Below are positions 55,825-64,000 of a stretch of DNA of 64,000 bases, piece by piece (the first letter of the stretch is position 1; each line of letters starts with the position of its first letter). The stretch is from Chryseobacterium luquanense (GTDB lineage Bacteria; Bacteroidota; Bacteroidia; Flavobacteriales; Weeksellaceae): contig NZ_JAOVZV010000020.1 of the NCBI RefSeq assembly GCF_026460945.1, positions 1 to 64,000 of the forward strand, written 5' to 3'. The position numbers and the translations under genes are program-made. The notes under the pieces were generated by a model that searched no databases, was not told where the DNA came from, and was given only the letters and a program-made list of their open reading frames with translations.

Positions 55825-55964
55825 CTGTCCTTAATCTATGTATAAATAAAAAGCCATTGTGCTCTTTGCTGATTATAAACCTTTGCGAACTTTAAAGCAT
55901 TTAGTTGTAAAAAATCTTTGCGAACTTTGCATTAAAAATTAGCATTATAATAAACTAAGGACAG
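55825..55964. repeat. 140-bp MITE-like element with CTTTGCG core
   Basis: CTGTCCTTA (55825-55833) and TAAGGACAG (55956-55964) form terminal inverted repeats around two CTTTGCGAACTTT words. It occupies the middle of the 384-base gap before the GH28 gene. The flanks are AT-rich and show no other feature. Confidence 0.6.
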
Positions 55965-56049
55965 CCAAATTAAAAGTTATTTTACTGATTTTTGTGTTTT
56001 GCAAATAGATATTCATAAAAATCAGGTTATACAGCAATATAAATACATT

Positions 56050-57429
56050 ATGAAATTTCAAAATACATCCAAATTCATTTGGTCTCTCGTGATTGTCGCA
56101 TTATGTTCGAATGGATTAAAAAGTCAAGACAAATGGCCAGACAATACCAAAATCGACAAATGGTTTAAAGAAAACAAAACCACAGACATCAATAAATTAG
56201 GCAAAAAATACATCTTGACAGCCAACGGCGTGAAGAACGACAGTACAATTCTTCAGACCAAAGAACTTCAGGCTGTGATTGATTTGGCAGCGAAAAATGG
56301 AGGCGGAGTAATCATCATACCAAAAGGAACATTTCTTATCAGTTCGGTTTTCTTCAAACAGGGGACACATTTGCATTTGGAAAGTGGCGCGAAATTAAAA
56401 GGAAGCGACGATATCAACGACTTTCCGGTTGTCACCACGAGAATGGAAGGTCAGACGGTAAAATATTTTCCGGCTTTAATTAATGCTGATGGATTGGACG
56501 GTTTCACGATTTCTGGTAAAGGAACTTTGGACGGAAACGGACTTCGCTTCTGGAAATCTTTCTGGAAAAGACGCGAGTGGAATCCAAAATGTACCAATAT
56601 GGATGAAATGAGACCTAGAATTATCTACGTTTCAAATTCAAAGAATGTGCAGGTGGAAGGAATTACCATTAAAAATTCACCTTTCTGGAGTACACATTAT
56701 TACAAAAGTGATTTCGTTAAACTGTTAAATCTGACGATTCTCGCTCCGAAAGAACCGGTGAAAGCTCCAAGTACAGACGCGGTTGACATCGATGCGTGTA
56801 CCAACTTCCTCATTAAAAACTGCTATATGTCAGTCAATGATGACGCCATCGCTTTGAAAGGAGGGAAAGGTCCTAAGTCCGATAAAGACCCAAACAATGG
56901 CGAAAACAGAAATATTCTAATCGAAGACAACAGCTTCGGATTTTGCCACAGCGTTTTGACTTGCGGAAGTGAGTCGATTCACAATTACAATGTGATTCTG
57001 CGAAATTCTGAAGTGAACGATGCATCGAGATTATTACATTTAAAAATGCGTCCGGACACGCCTCAGCACTACGAATATCTTACGGTTGAAAACATTACAG
57101 GAAATGTAAAAACATTTCTTTATGTAAAAGGCTGGAACCAGTTTTTTGATTTAAAAGGTGAAGAAAGACCGAGGAAAGGTTTGGCGAATAATATTACCAT
57201 CAAAAATATCGATATCAGTTGTGAAACGGCATTCTCTGTTGAAAAATCTGATTTGTTTGATTTAAAAGATTTCACATTTGAAAATTTCAAAATCAAAGCT
57301 CTGAAACCTGAAATGCAAAATCTGAATCACATTCAGAATTTAAATCAAAAAAATATGAATGTGACGCAAGTCGCTTCTCTCACGCAATCTTACGACAAAA
57401 AAGACGATTCCGATATTTCTGCTAAATGA
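56050..57429 (+). CDS. GH28 polygalacturonase-family glycoside hydrolase
   Basis: 459 aa from ATG 56050, which opens onto a signal peptide (SNGLKSQ); the upstream start has no signal. A right-handed beta-helix carries the GH28 active-site pattern: D243 in PSTDAVDID, D264-D265 in SVNDDAIALKGG, H300 in GFCHSVLTCGSE, and LHLKMR. The variants STDAVD (for NTDG) and CHS (for GHG) are typical of Bacteroidota members that act on rhamnogalacturonan or substituted pectin. It overlaps the GH2 gene by 4 bases (ATGA). Confidence 0.9.
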   Translation: MKFQNTSKFIWSLVIVALCSNGLKSQDKWPDNTKIDKWFKENKTTDINKLGKKYILTANGVKNDSTILQTKELQAVIDLAAKNGGGVIIIPKGTFLISSVFFKQGTHLHLESGAKLKGSDDINDFPVVTTRMEGQTVKYFPALINADGLDGFTISGKGTLDGNGLRFWKSFWKRREWNPKCTNMDEMRPRIIYVSNSKNVQVEGITIKNSPFWSTHYYKSDFVKLLNLTILAPKEPVKAPSTDAVDIDACTNFLIKNCYMSVNDDAIALKGGKGPKSDKDPNNGENRNILIEDNSFGFCHSVLTCGSESIHNYNVILRNSEVNDASRLLHLKMRPDTPQHYEYLTVENITGNVKTFLYVKGWNQFFDLKGEERPRKGLANNITIKNIDISCETAFSVEKSDLFDLKDFTFENFKIKALKPEMQNLNHIQNLNQKNMNVTQVASLTQSYDKKDDSDISAK

Positions 57430-60281
57430 GTTTTCATTCCAAAATATTCGTTCTTTTATGCTTTTGCTCACAGTTTCTGCATTCTCAATCTAAGGAAATC
57501 CAATTCCTGAGTGGGACAGATTCTGAGCATACAAAAGAATGGGATTTTTGGATAACAGGCGGCAGAAAATCCGGAAGCTGGGATAAAATTCAGGTTCCGT
57601 CACAATGGGAACAGCAGGGATTTGGCTCGTATAATTACGGACGAGATTACGTGACCTACGGCAAGAATTTTAAATTCAATGATGAAGTAGGTCTGTACAA
57701 ACACAAATTTCAAGTTCCCAATTCCTGGAAAGGAAAATCAGTGAACATCGTTTTCGAAGGTTCGATGACCGACACCGAGGTGAAAATCAACGGAAAACTG
57801 GCTGGAGAAATTCACCAAGGCGCTTTTTACGAATTTAAATATGATATTTCTGATAAGTTAATTTTTGGAAAAGAAAACATTCTGGAAGTCAAAGTTTCCA
57901 AAATGTCTGCTGATAAGTCAGTGAATAATGCAGAACGGTTGGCGGATTATTGGGTTTTAGGCGGAATTTTCCGTCCGGTTTATTTAGAAGCCAATCCTAG
58001 AGAATATATTTCATCAACGTCAATCGATGCCAAAGCAGACGGAACTTTCCGTTCGAATATACATTTAAAAGGAATCAATTTTGTCAACAATGTAAAGGTT
58101 GAAATTTTTGATGCTAAAAATAATTTAGTTGGTGAATCTCAGGTGGCCGTTCAAAAAGGCGATAGTTTAAAACAGATTCAATTCTCCGTTAAAAATCCAA
58201 AACTCTGGACGGCCGAAACGCCCAATTTATACAAGGCAAAATTCAGTTTAAATAAAAACAGAAAAAATATCTTCCAAACTGAAGAAAAATTTGGTTTCCG
58301 AACGATTGAAATCCGCAATGGTGACGGCATTTACGTTAACGGAACCAAAATCAAAATGAAAGGCATCAACCGTCACGTTTGGTGGCCTGAAAGCGGAAGA
58401 GCGGTCAACAAAAACATCGATTTGATGGACGTTCAGCTCATCAAGGAAATGAATATGAATGCCGTCCGCTGTGCTCATTATCCGCCGAATAAATCCTTTC
58501 TTCAAATTTGTGATTCTTTGGGTTTGTATGTTTTGGATGAATTGGCTGGCTGGCAAAAAAAATACAGCACAGAAGTTGGCAAAAAGCTCGTGAGAGAAAT
58601 GGTTACGAGAGATTCTAGTCATCCTTCCATTATTTTTTGGAGCAACGGAAACGAGGGTGGACATAATTTTGATTTGGATGCAGAATATGCAAAATATGAC
58701 CTGTCCAACCGTCCCGTTATTCACGCGCATCACAAGCCTGGAAACGCTTTCAACGGAATCGACTGCAACCATTACGAAGATTATTACTGCACCAAAAAAA
58801 TTCTCGAAGGAGAAAATATTTATATGCCGACCGAGTTTCTGCACGCACAGGATGACGGCGGTGGCGGAACTTCTCTGGCCGATTACTGGGAACTTCACTG
58901 GAATTCCAAAAAAGGTGCGGGCGGTTTTCTCTGGGCGTTTGCGGACGAAGGTTTGGTACGAACCGATTTTAATAATCAACTCGATGTGAACGCAATCAAC
59001 GCTCCGGATGGAGTGGTGGGTCCGCATCGTGAAAAAGAAGGAAGTTTTTACGCGATTCGGGAAATTTACAGTCCGTTAAAAATTGATTTGAAAATGTTGC
59101 CGGAGGATTTTAATGGAACAATTCCTGTTGAAAACCGGTATCATTTTACGAATTTAAATGAATGTCAGTTTGAATGGAAACTGGCCAAATTCAAAACGCC
59201 TTTTTCTTCTGAATCTGGATTTAATGTTGTTCAATATGGAAATGCAGAATCTCCGAATATTAAACCGACTGAAAAAGGAAGTATTAATTTAAATCTTCCT
59301 GCGAATTGGAAAGAAAATGAAGCTTTAAGTCTGACTGCAACAGATTCTTTTGGAAAAGAAATTTATATCTGGACTTGGAAAATTATATCGAACGATGAAA
59401 TTTCAAAACAGTTTTCGAAATCTTTAATCAAAGAATTTCCAGTTTCATTTATCGAAAATGATTCCTTATTTGTTTTAAAATCAGACGAAAAAGAAGTTTC
59501 ATTTGGAAAGAAAGATGGATTATTAAAGTCTGTTATTTTAGATAAAAAAGGCAAAAAAATGACCTTCCGGAACGGACCTGTTTTCGTGAATGGAAAAACG
59601 GAATTGTCTTCCATAAAATCTTTTGCAGAAGGACAAAATCAAGTCATTCAGATTTCCTACAAAGACGGGAAAAAAGCCGTTTGGAAACTGAATCCGAATG
59701 GAATTTTAGAATTAAATTATGAATATTCGCTTGCCGGAGATTATCAGTTTGCGGGTGTGAGTTTTGACTATCCCGAAAATTATGTCATCAGCGCAAAATG
59801 GCTAGGCAAAGGTCCGTATCACGTTTGGAAAAACAGAACTCAGGGACAGACTTACAATGTTTGGCAAAACCTGAAAAACTCAACCAGAACAGGTTTTTCA
59901 CCTTGGATTTATCCTGAATTTAAAGGCTATTTCGACGATATTTCTTGGTTGCAGTTGAATACTGCAGAAGGAAAAATCACGGTTGGAACGAAAGAAGAAA
60001 AAATGTTCGTCAGACTCTTTGATTTTTACGGAATTTACGGAGCTGAAGGGTATCCGAAACTGCCGACCGGAAATATTTCCTTCCTCGATTCAATTCCTCC
60101 CTTAGGAACCGCTTTGGCGTTTAATATCAATAATGACACTTCGACTTTAGGCCCTGAAAGTGAACCGAACCATTTGAATGGAACTTTTAAAAGAACTTTG
60201 TATTTCTATTTTGGCCTGCCGGATTTGGGCGATGAAAATAAACAGTTTACAATGCCGAAAGAAAATATTTTAACAGATTAA
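57426..60281 (+). CDS. GH2 beta-galactosidase-family glycoside hydrolase
   Basis: 951 aa. Signal peptide ending LHSQ. Order: sugar-binding jelly roll (about 40-190), immunoglobulin-like domain, TIM barrel with acid/base E410 in WSNGNEGGHN and probable nucleophile E470 in MPTEFLHAQDD, then a C-terminal domain related to beta-galactosidase small chains. Likely removes beta-galactosyl (or similar) side chains from pectin. Translationally coupled to GH28 and 1 base before the esterase gene. Confidence 0.92.
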   Translation: MSFHSKIFVLLCFCSQFLHSQSKEIQFLSGTDSEHTKEWDFWITGGRKSGSWDKIQVPSQWEQQGFGSYNYGRDYVTYGKNFKFNDEVGLYKHKFQVPNSWKGKSVNIVFEGSMTDTEVKINGKLAGEIHQGAFYEFKYDISDKLIFGKENILEVKVSKMSADKSVNNAERLADYWVLGGIFRPVYLEANPREYISSTSIDAKADGTFRSNIHLKGINFVNNVKVEIFDAKNNLVGESQVAVQKGDSLKQIQFSVKNPKLWTAETPNLYKAKFSLNKNRKNIFQTEEKFGFRTIEIRNGDGIYVNGTKIKMKGINRHVWWPESGRAVNKNIDLMDVQLIKEMNMNAVRCAHYPPNKSFLQICDSLGLYVLDELAGWQKKYSTEVGKKLVREMVTRDSSHPSIIFWSNGNEGGHNFDLDAEYAKYDLSNRPVIHAHHKPGNAFNGIDCNHYEDYYCTKKILEGENIYMPTEFLHAQDDGGGGTSLADYWELHWNSKKGAGGFLWAFADEGLVRTDFNNQLDVNAINAPDGVVGPHREKEGSFYAIREIYSPLKIDLKMLPEDFNGTIPVENRYHFTNLNECQFEWKLAKFKTPFSSESGFNVVQYGNAESPNIKPTEKGSINLNLPANWKENEALSLTATDSFGKEIYIWTWKIISNDEISKQFSKSLIKEFPVSFIENDSLFVLKSDEKEVSFGKKDGLLKSVILDKKGKKMTFRNGPVFVNGKTELSSIKSFAEGQNQVIQISYKDGKKAVWKLNPNGILELNYEYSLAGDYQFAGVSFDYPENYVISAKWLGKGPYHVWKNRTQGQTYNVWQNLKNSTRTGFSPWIYPEFKGYFDDISWLQLNTAEGKITVGTKEEKMFVRLFDFYGIYGAEGYPKLPTGNISFLDSIPPLGTALAFNINNDTSTLGPESEPNHLNGTFKRTLYFYFGLPDLGDENKQFTMPKENILTD

Positions 60282-60282
60282 G

Positions 60283-61605
60283 ATGAAGAATTGGATGAAA
60301 TTTTTGACGCTGTTTTTTGGTTCGTTTTTGTTCGCACAACAGACGACTTTTAAGTTTGATTTTGGCACAGACAGAACCGAAAACGGATTTATTCCCATCA
60401 CGTCAACCTCAAAATTTGATAAGAAAATCGGTTACGGATTTATGGATATTTCCGGTTTGAAATCTGTTGATAACGACGGAAATGCTTTGACGGGAGATTA
60501 TATTACCAGCGACAAACCATTCTATTTTTCAGTCGCAATTCCTGAAGGAAATTATAATATTACATTAAATCTTGGCGATACTAAAGGAACATCTGAAACA
60601 ACCGTAAGGGTAGAAAACCGCCGTCTGATGCTGAATGGTATTAAAACAAAAAAAGGTGAAATTGTCGAAAAACAAATCACAGTTCACGTCAAAGACAGCA
60701 TCATCCGAAATCAGGACGGAACTCAAATCGGAATTGTAAAACTGAAACCAAGAGAACGAAAATATTTACATTGGGACAATTTGCTGACGATTGAATTCAA
60801 TGACAAAGCACCAAAAGTTTGTTCGGTCATTATTCAGCCCAATAAAATGGTGAAAACTATTTATCTTACAGGCGATTCTACGGTTGTGGATGCGCAGTAC
60901 GAACCTTGGGCGTCGTGGGGACAGATGTTGCCGTATTTTTTCGTTCCGAATGAAGTTGTGATTGCCAATTATGCTGAAAGTGGAGAAACTTTAAAAGCTT
61001 TTGAAGACCGGCATAGAATCGATAAAATTTGGAACAAAATCAAGAAAGGCGATTATCTTTTCATTCAGTTCGGGCACAACGACCAGAAAGCGGGCAACAG
61101 TACAAAATCCGGCTACAGAAAACGATTGAAAGAATGGATTTCGAAAGCCAAAGAATTGGGTGCAGTTCCTGTTTTGGTTACTTCAATGAACCGCAGAGTT
61201 TTTGACGAGAACAATAACATCGTCAATACTTTAGATGATTTTCCTGATGCGATGCGTGAAATTGCGAAGGAAGAAAAAGTCTATTTAATTGATTTGAATG
61301 CCTTAAGCAAAACCTTATTCGAAGCGATGGGACCGGAAGAAGCAAAAAAAGCATTCGTACATTATCCCGCAAATTCTTATCCCAACCAACCGACCGTTTT
61401 GGCGGATGATACGCACTTCAACACCTATGGCGCTTATGAATTGGCGAAATGTGTCGTGAAATCTATTGTAGACCAAAATTTACCTTTAAAGAAATATATT
61501 TCAAAAAATTATAAAAATTTTAACCCCAATAAACCTGATAAAGTTGAAGACTTCCATTGGCCGGAATCTGTTTTTATGGAATCTTTGAAGCCTGATGGAA
61601 ATTGA
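60283..61605 (+). CDS. CE12-type rhamnogalacturonan acetylesterase
   Basis: 440 aa. Signal peptide ending LFAQQ. An N-terminal beta-sandwich (about 25-185; FKFDFGTDRTENGF), probably carbohydrate binding, precedes an SGNH domain: S199 in LTGDSTVVD, N266 in FGHNDQK, and D375/H378 in DDTHFN. Removes O-acetyl groups from rhamnogalacturonan so that other enzymes gain access. Third gene of the GH28-GH2-CE12 unit. Confidence 0.9.
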   Translation: MKNWMKFLTLFFGSFLFAQQTTFKFDFGTDRTENGFIPITSTSKFDKKIGYGFMDISGLKSVDNDGNALTGDYITSDKPFYFSVAIPEGNYNITLNLGDTKGTSETTVRVENRRLMLNGIKTKKGEIVEKQITVHVKDSIIRNQDGTQIGIVKLKPRERKYLHWDNLLTIEFNDKAPKVCSVIIQPNKMVKTIYLTGDSTVVDAQYEPWASWGQMLPYFFVPNEVVIANYAESGETLKAFEDRHRIDKIWNKIKKGDYLFIQFGHNDQKAGNSTKSGYRKRLKEWISKAKELGAVPVLVTSMNRRVFDENNNIVNTLDDFPDAMREIAKEEKVYLIDLNALSKTLFEAMGPEEAKKAFVHYPANSYPNQPTVLADDTHFNTYGAYELAKCVVKSIVDQNLPLKKYISKNYKNFNPNKPDKVEDFHWPESVFMESLKPDGN

Positions 61606-61640
61606 AAATAATAGAATGATTCGAACCGAAATTTTGTTGG

Positions 61641-61811
61641 CCCCAACCCTAAAGGGAGCAAAATTTTTGTGAAGATTTCATCAAAATTACATCCTTTAGG
61701 GTTGGGGAAATAATTTTGATGAAATTAGTAGTCCTGAAAGGACGCTATCAAAAGCATTGGGTGAAGCCCAATGATAAAGTGAAAGAAATAGCAAACAAGC
61801 CCTGAAAGGGC
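61641..61811. repeat. REP-like array of nested hairpins
   Basis: Occupies the 344-base gap before the GH106 gene. Seen: a long pair CCCCAACCCTAAAGG (61641-) / CCTTTAGGGTTGGGG (-61707); GTCCT-gaa-AGGAC (61731-61743); CATTGGG-tgaag-CCCAATG (61755-61773); GCCCT-gaa-AGGGC (61799-61811); and TTTCATCAAAATTA / TAATTTTGATGAAA. GTCCTGAAAGGAC-type palindromes are a known repeat style in this phylum. The rest of the gap is AT-rich. Confidence 0.7.
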
Positions 61812-61949
61812 GAAATCAGAAACGTATTTAAAAAATCTTTGATTTTTAAAACTAATGTGGTCTTTTTAGCAGTCGAATCATTCACTTATAAATAACTAAT
61901 GTGTCCAAAAATCTTTTGTGACTTTTGTGGTTAAATTAAACAGTCAAAA

Positions 61950-64000
61950 ATGAAAATTAAAAATATAGTCAGTCTCAGTTTCCTTTGTTTTGCCTTCGGA
62001 AGTCTCTCCGCACAAAGCCCGTGGCCCAAAACCAACGAGACCGCAAAACCGTGGACCCGCTGGTGGTGGATGGGAAATGCTGTTGATGAAAAAGGATTGA
62101 ATAAACAACTCACTACTTTAAATAAAGCAGGTTTCGGAGGTGTGGAAATCGTGCCGATTTATGGCGCAAAAGGTTTTGAAAAACAATACCTCACATACCT
62201 TTCTCCGGAGTGGATGAAAATGCTTCAGTTCACGACCAACAAAGCAAAAAGTCTGAATATGGGCGTTGATATGTCAGTCGGAACTGGTTGGCCGATTGGC
62301 GGACCGCAGGTTGATGAACAGGATGCGGCGACAAAAATGATTGTTCAGACCTATACGATTGCATCGGGTGAAAAATTTTCAGATAAAATCATTCTGAAAG
62401 ACGAGAAACAGAAGAATTTAAAAACAGTAAAACTCGATATTGTCACGGCTTACAATGAAAAAAATGAAGCTGTAGTATTAACGAATAAAATCAATGCTGA
62501 CAGAACTTTGAACTGGAAACCTAGTTTAGGAAAATGGACGGTTTACGCGGTTTTTGTGGGCAAAACTTTACAAAAAGTAAAACGTGCGGCGCCAGGTGGT
62601 GAAGGTTACACTTTAGACCACTTTTCGCCGGACGCGACGAAGGATTATCTGAAAACTTTTGACAAGGCGTTTGGAAATTCCAACTACGGAATCAGGTCTT
62701 TTTTCAATGACAGTTATGAGGTTTACAATGCCGACTGGACGCCGGATTTTTTAAATGAATTCAAAAAAAGAAGAGGATATGACTTAAGTCCGTTCATAAA
62801 ATATCTCGTGAGCAACGAGGAAAATGAAACTGCAGGAAGAGTAAAATCGGATTACAGAGAAACTCTGAATGAATTGATTTTAAACAATTTCACCAAAGAT
62901 TTCACCAACTGGGCGCATTCCAAAGACTCAAAAAATACCAATCAGGCACACGGTTCGCCGGGAAATTTACTCGATTTGTACGCAGCAGTTGACATTCCGG
63001 AATCTGAAACTTTCGGAAGTTCTATTTTTGAAATTCCGGGGTTGAAAAGAGATACTGCGGACATTCAGAAATCAGATATGCCGGATTTTAATATGTTGAA
63101 ATTTGCCTCTTCCGCAGCAAATGTGACAGGCAAAAAATTAACTTCAAACGAAACGTTTACCTGGTTAACCGAACATTTCAAAACCTCGTGGTCACAGGCA
63201 AAACCGGAAGTTGAGCAGGTGTTTTTATCAGGAATCAACCACGTTTTTTATCACGGTACGACGTACACTCCGGCTGATGTTCAGTTTCCGGGATGGTTGT
63301 TTTATGCGTCGGTGAATTTCGTTCCTGAAAACAGTTTGTGGCCACATCTGAAAGGATTAAATTCTTACATCGAACGCACGCAATCTGTTTTGCAAAGCGG
63401 AAAATCGGATAATGAATTACTGATGTATTGGCCGGTTTACGACCAATGGGCGAGTCCGAAAGGGAAGGATGTGACGTTCAAAGTTCATAACGTGGAAAAA
63501 TGGTTGGTGCCGACCCAGATGTATGAAAATATGAACAAGCTCAGTAAAATGGGGTATTCTCTCGATATGATTTCGGACAAAATGATTGGTGAATCAAAGT
63601 CGGAAAATCAGAAAATTCAGGTTTCGAAGGAAGGCTCGGCTTATCAGGTTTTAATTATTCCTGAACTGACGTATTTGCCGGAATCTACTTTAAAAAACAT
63701 AGTGGATTTAGCTCAAAACGGCGCATCAATTATCTTTCAAAACGAACCCAAAGATATTCCCGGAAACTTTGAAGTCGAAAAAAGAAGAACGCAGTTAAAA
63801 TCTTTATGGAATCAGATTCCTTTTCAAAACCAAGAAGGTAATTTGAAATTTGCTAACGTTGGAAAAGGTAAAATTGTATTAACTTCTGATGTTGCAAAAG
63901 CTTTGGAATATTTAAAAATTGAAAGAGAAAAACTGACTGATACTGGATTGAAATTCGTGAGAAGACAGTTCGACGGCGGAAAATATTATTACATCGTCAA
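61950..64000 (+). CDS. GH106 alpha-L-rhamnosidase-family enzyme (5' part)
   Basis: 683 codons and no stop before the window edge; the family is usually 900-1100 aa. Starts at ATG 61950 with a signal peptide ending GSLSAQ. WTRWWWMGNAVDEKGLNKQL, then GFGGVEIVPIYG and VGTGWPIGGPQV, are hallmarks of GH106. Also seen: FFNDSYEVYNADWTPDFLNE and TSNETFTWLTEHFKTSW. Releases terminal L-rhamnose from rhamnogalacturonan. It continues the pectin cluster beyond the array of hairpins. Confidence 0.88.
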   Translation, partial: MKIKNIVSLSFLCFAFGSLSAQSPWPKTNETAKPWTRWWWMGNAVDEKGLNKQLTTLNKAGFGGVEIVPIYGAKGFEKQYLTYLSPEWMKMLQFTTNKAKSLNMGVDMSVGTGWPIGGPQVDEQDAATKMIVQTYTIASGEKFSDKIILKDEKQKNLKTVKLDIVTAYNEKNEAVVLTNKINADRTLNWKPSLGKWTVYAVFVGKTLQKVKRAAPGGEGYTLDHFSPDATKDYLKTFDKAFGNSNYGIRSFFNDSYEVYNADWTPDFLNEFKKRRGYDLSPFIKYLVSNEENETAGRVKSDYRETLNELILNNFTKDFTNWAHSKDSKNTNQAHGSPGNLLDLYAAVDIPESETFGSSIFEIPGLKRDTADIQKSDMPDFNMLKFASSAANVTGKKLTSNETFTWLTEHFKTSWSQAKPEVEQVFLSGINHVFYHGTTYTPADVQFPGWLFYASVNFVPENSLWPHLKGLNSYIERTQSVLQSGKSDNELLMYWPVYDQWASPKGKDVTFKVHNVEKWLVPTQMYENMNKLSKMGYSLDMISDKMIGESKSENQKIQVSKEGSAYQVLIIPELTYLPESTLKNIVDLAQNGASIIFQNEPKDIPGNFEVEKRRTQLKSLWNQIPFQNQEGNLKFANVGKGKIVLTSDVAKALEYLKIEREKLTDTGLKFVRRQFDGGKYYYIV

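Noticed and set aside
58248..59027. 259-aa reading frame opposite the GH2 gene
   Set aside because: Runs antisense through the conserved catalytic barrel of an intact GH2 gene and shows no recognisable domain.

Overview
The window is AT-rich chromosomal DNA from a member of the Bacteroidota, most likely a Flavobacteriia/Weeksellaceae species close to Chryseobacterium. The evidence is indirect but consistent. Secreted proteins have signal peptides ending in A-Q or S-Q, Shine-Dalgarno sequences are essentially absent, several starts follow a TAnnTTTG -7 box, and the gene set includes LytS/LytTR, a TPR/beta-barrel pair and a pectin-degradation cluster. Short intergenic repeats of a type common in this class are scattered throughout. 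No plasmid, phage, insertion sequence or CRISPR array was seen.

Layout. 1-4.6 kb: a DUF218 membrane protein, an S41 lipoprotein protease, a metallo-beta-lactamase-fold hydrolase, a small acetyltransferase and a small secreted protein. 4.8-7.7 kb: divergent icd (monomeric isocitrate dehydrogenase) and tpx. 7.8-14.3 kb: three consecutive class III adenylate cyclases, one TPR/coiled-coil type and two with a beta-sandwich plus seven-TM sensor. 14.4-17.4 kb: HD-domain, YitT and DUF763 proteins. 17.8-24.6 kb: a Crp/Fnr regulator followed by a run of small VOC/PhnB, DinB, SRPBCC and SDR genes with a frameshifted hydrolase. 24.8-33.5 kb: purB, a GT-C-like membrane protein, purL, a frameshifted barstar, dgkA and dnaN. 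33.7-39 kb, mostly minus strand: a DUF6624 gene with a broken start, an esterase-TPR fusion, an AAA ATPase next to a MepB protein, a possible 26-aa membrane peptide, a beta-barrel and an unknown protein. 39.2-48 kb: a LytS/LytTR pair, an Fpg/Nei glycosylase, dgt, an SPFH protein, DUF4377 and Mpo1-like proteins, a lipoprotein and an amino-acid permease. 47.9-53.3 kb: a large TPR protein, a lipoprotein, a beta-barrel and tRNA-Arg(TCG). 53.4-55.7 kb: a CAT-family acetyltransferase divergent from a Crp/Fnr regulator, then two broken GNAT genes. 56-64 kb: GH28, GH2, CE12 and a GH106 enzyme cut by the window edge.

How the genes work together. The right-end enzymes form a rhamnogalacturonan-I (pectin) attack set: backbone cleavage, galactose and acetyl removal, and rhamnose release. 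No SusC/SusD pair is visible; it may lie beyond the right edge. The cyclases retain the Lys and Asp that specify ATP and all metal and transition-state residues. The two Crp/Fnr proteins in the window lack a clear cAMP-binding Arg-Ser motif, so the cAMP receptor is not evident here. The TPR protein, lipoprotein and beta-barrel form a co-directional envelope cluster.

Two features stand out beyond the individual genes. First, single-base frameshifts hit only small accessory genes (hydrolase, barstar, DUF6624, two GNATs), while every large housekeeping or catabolic gene is intact. Second, the intergenic spaces hold several distinct families of short hairpin or MITE-like repeats.
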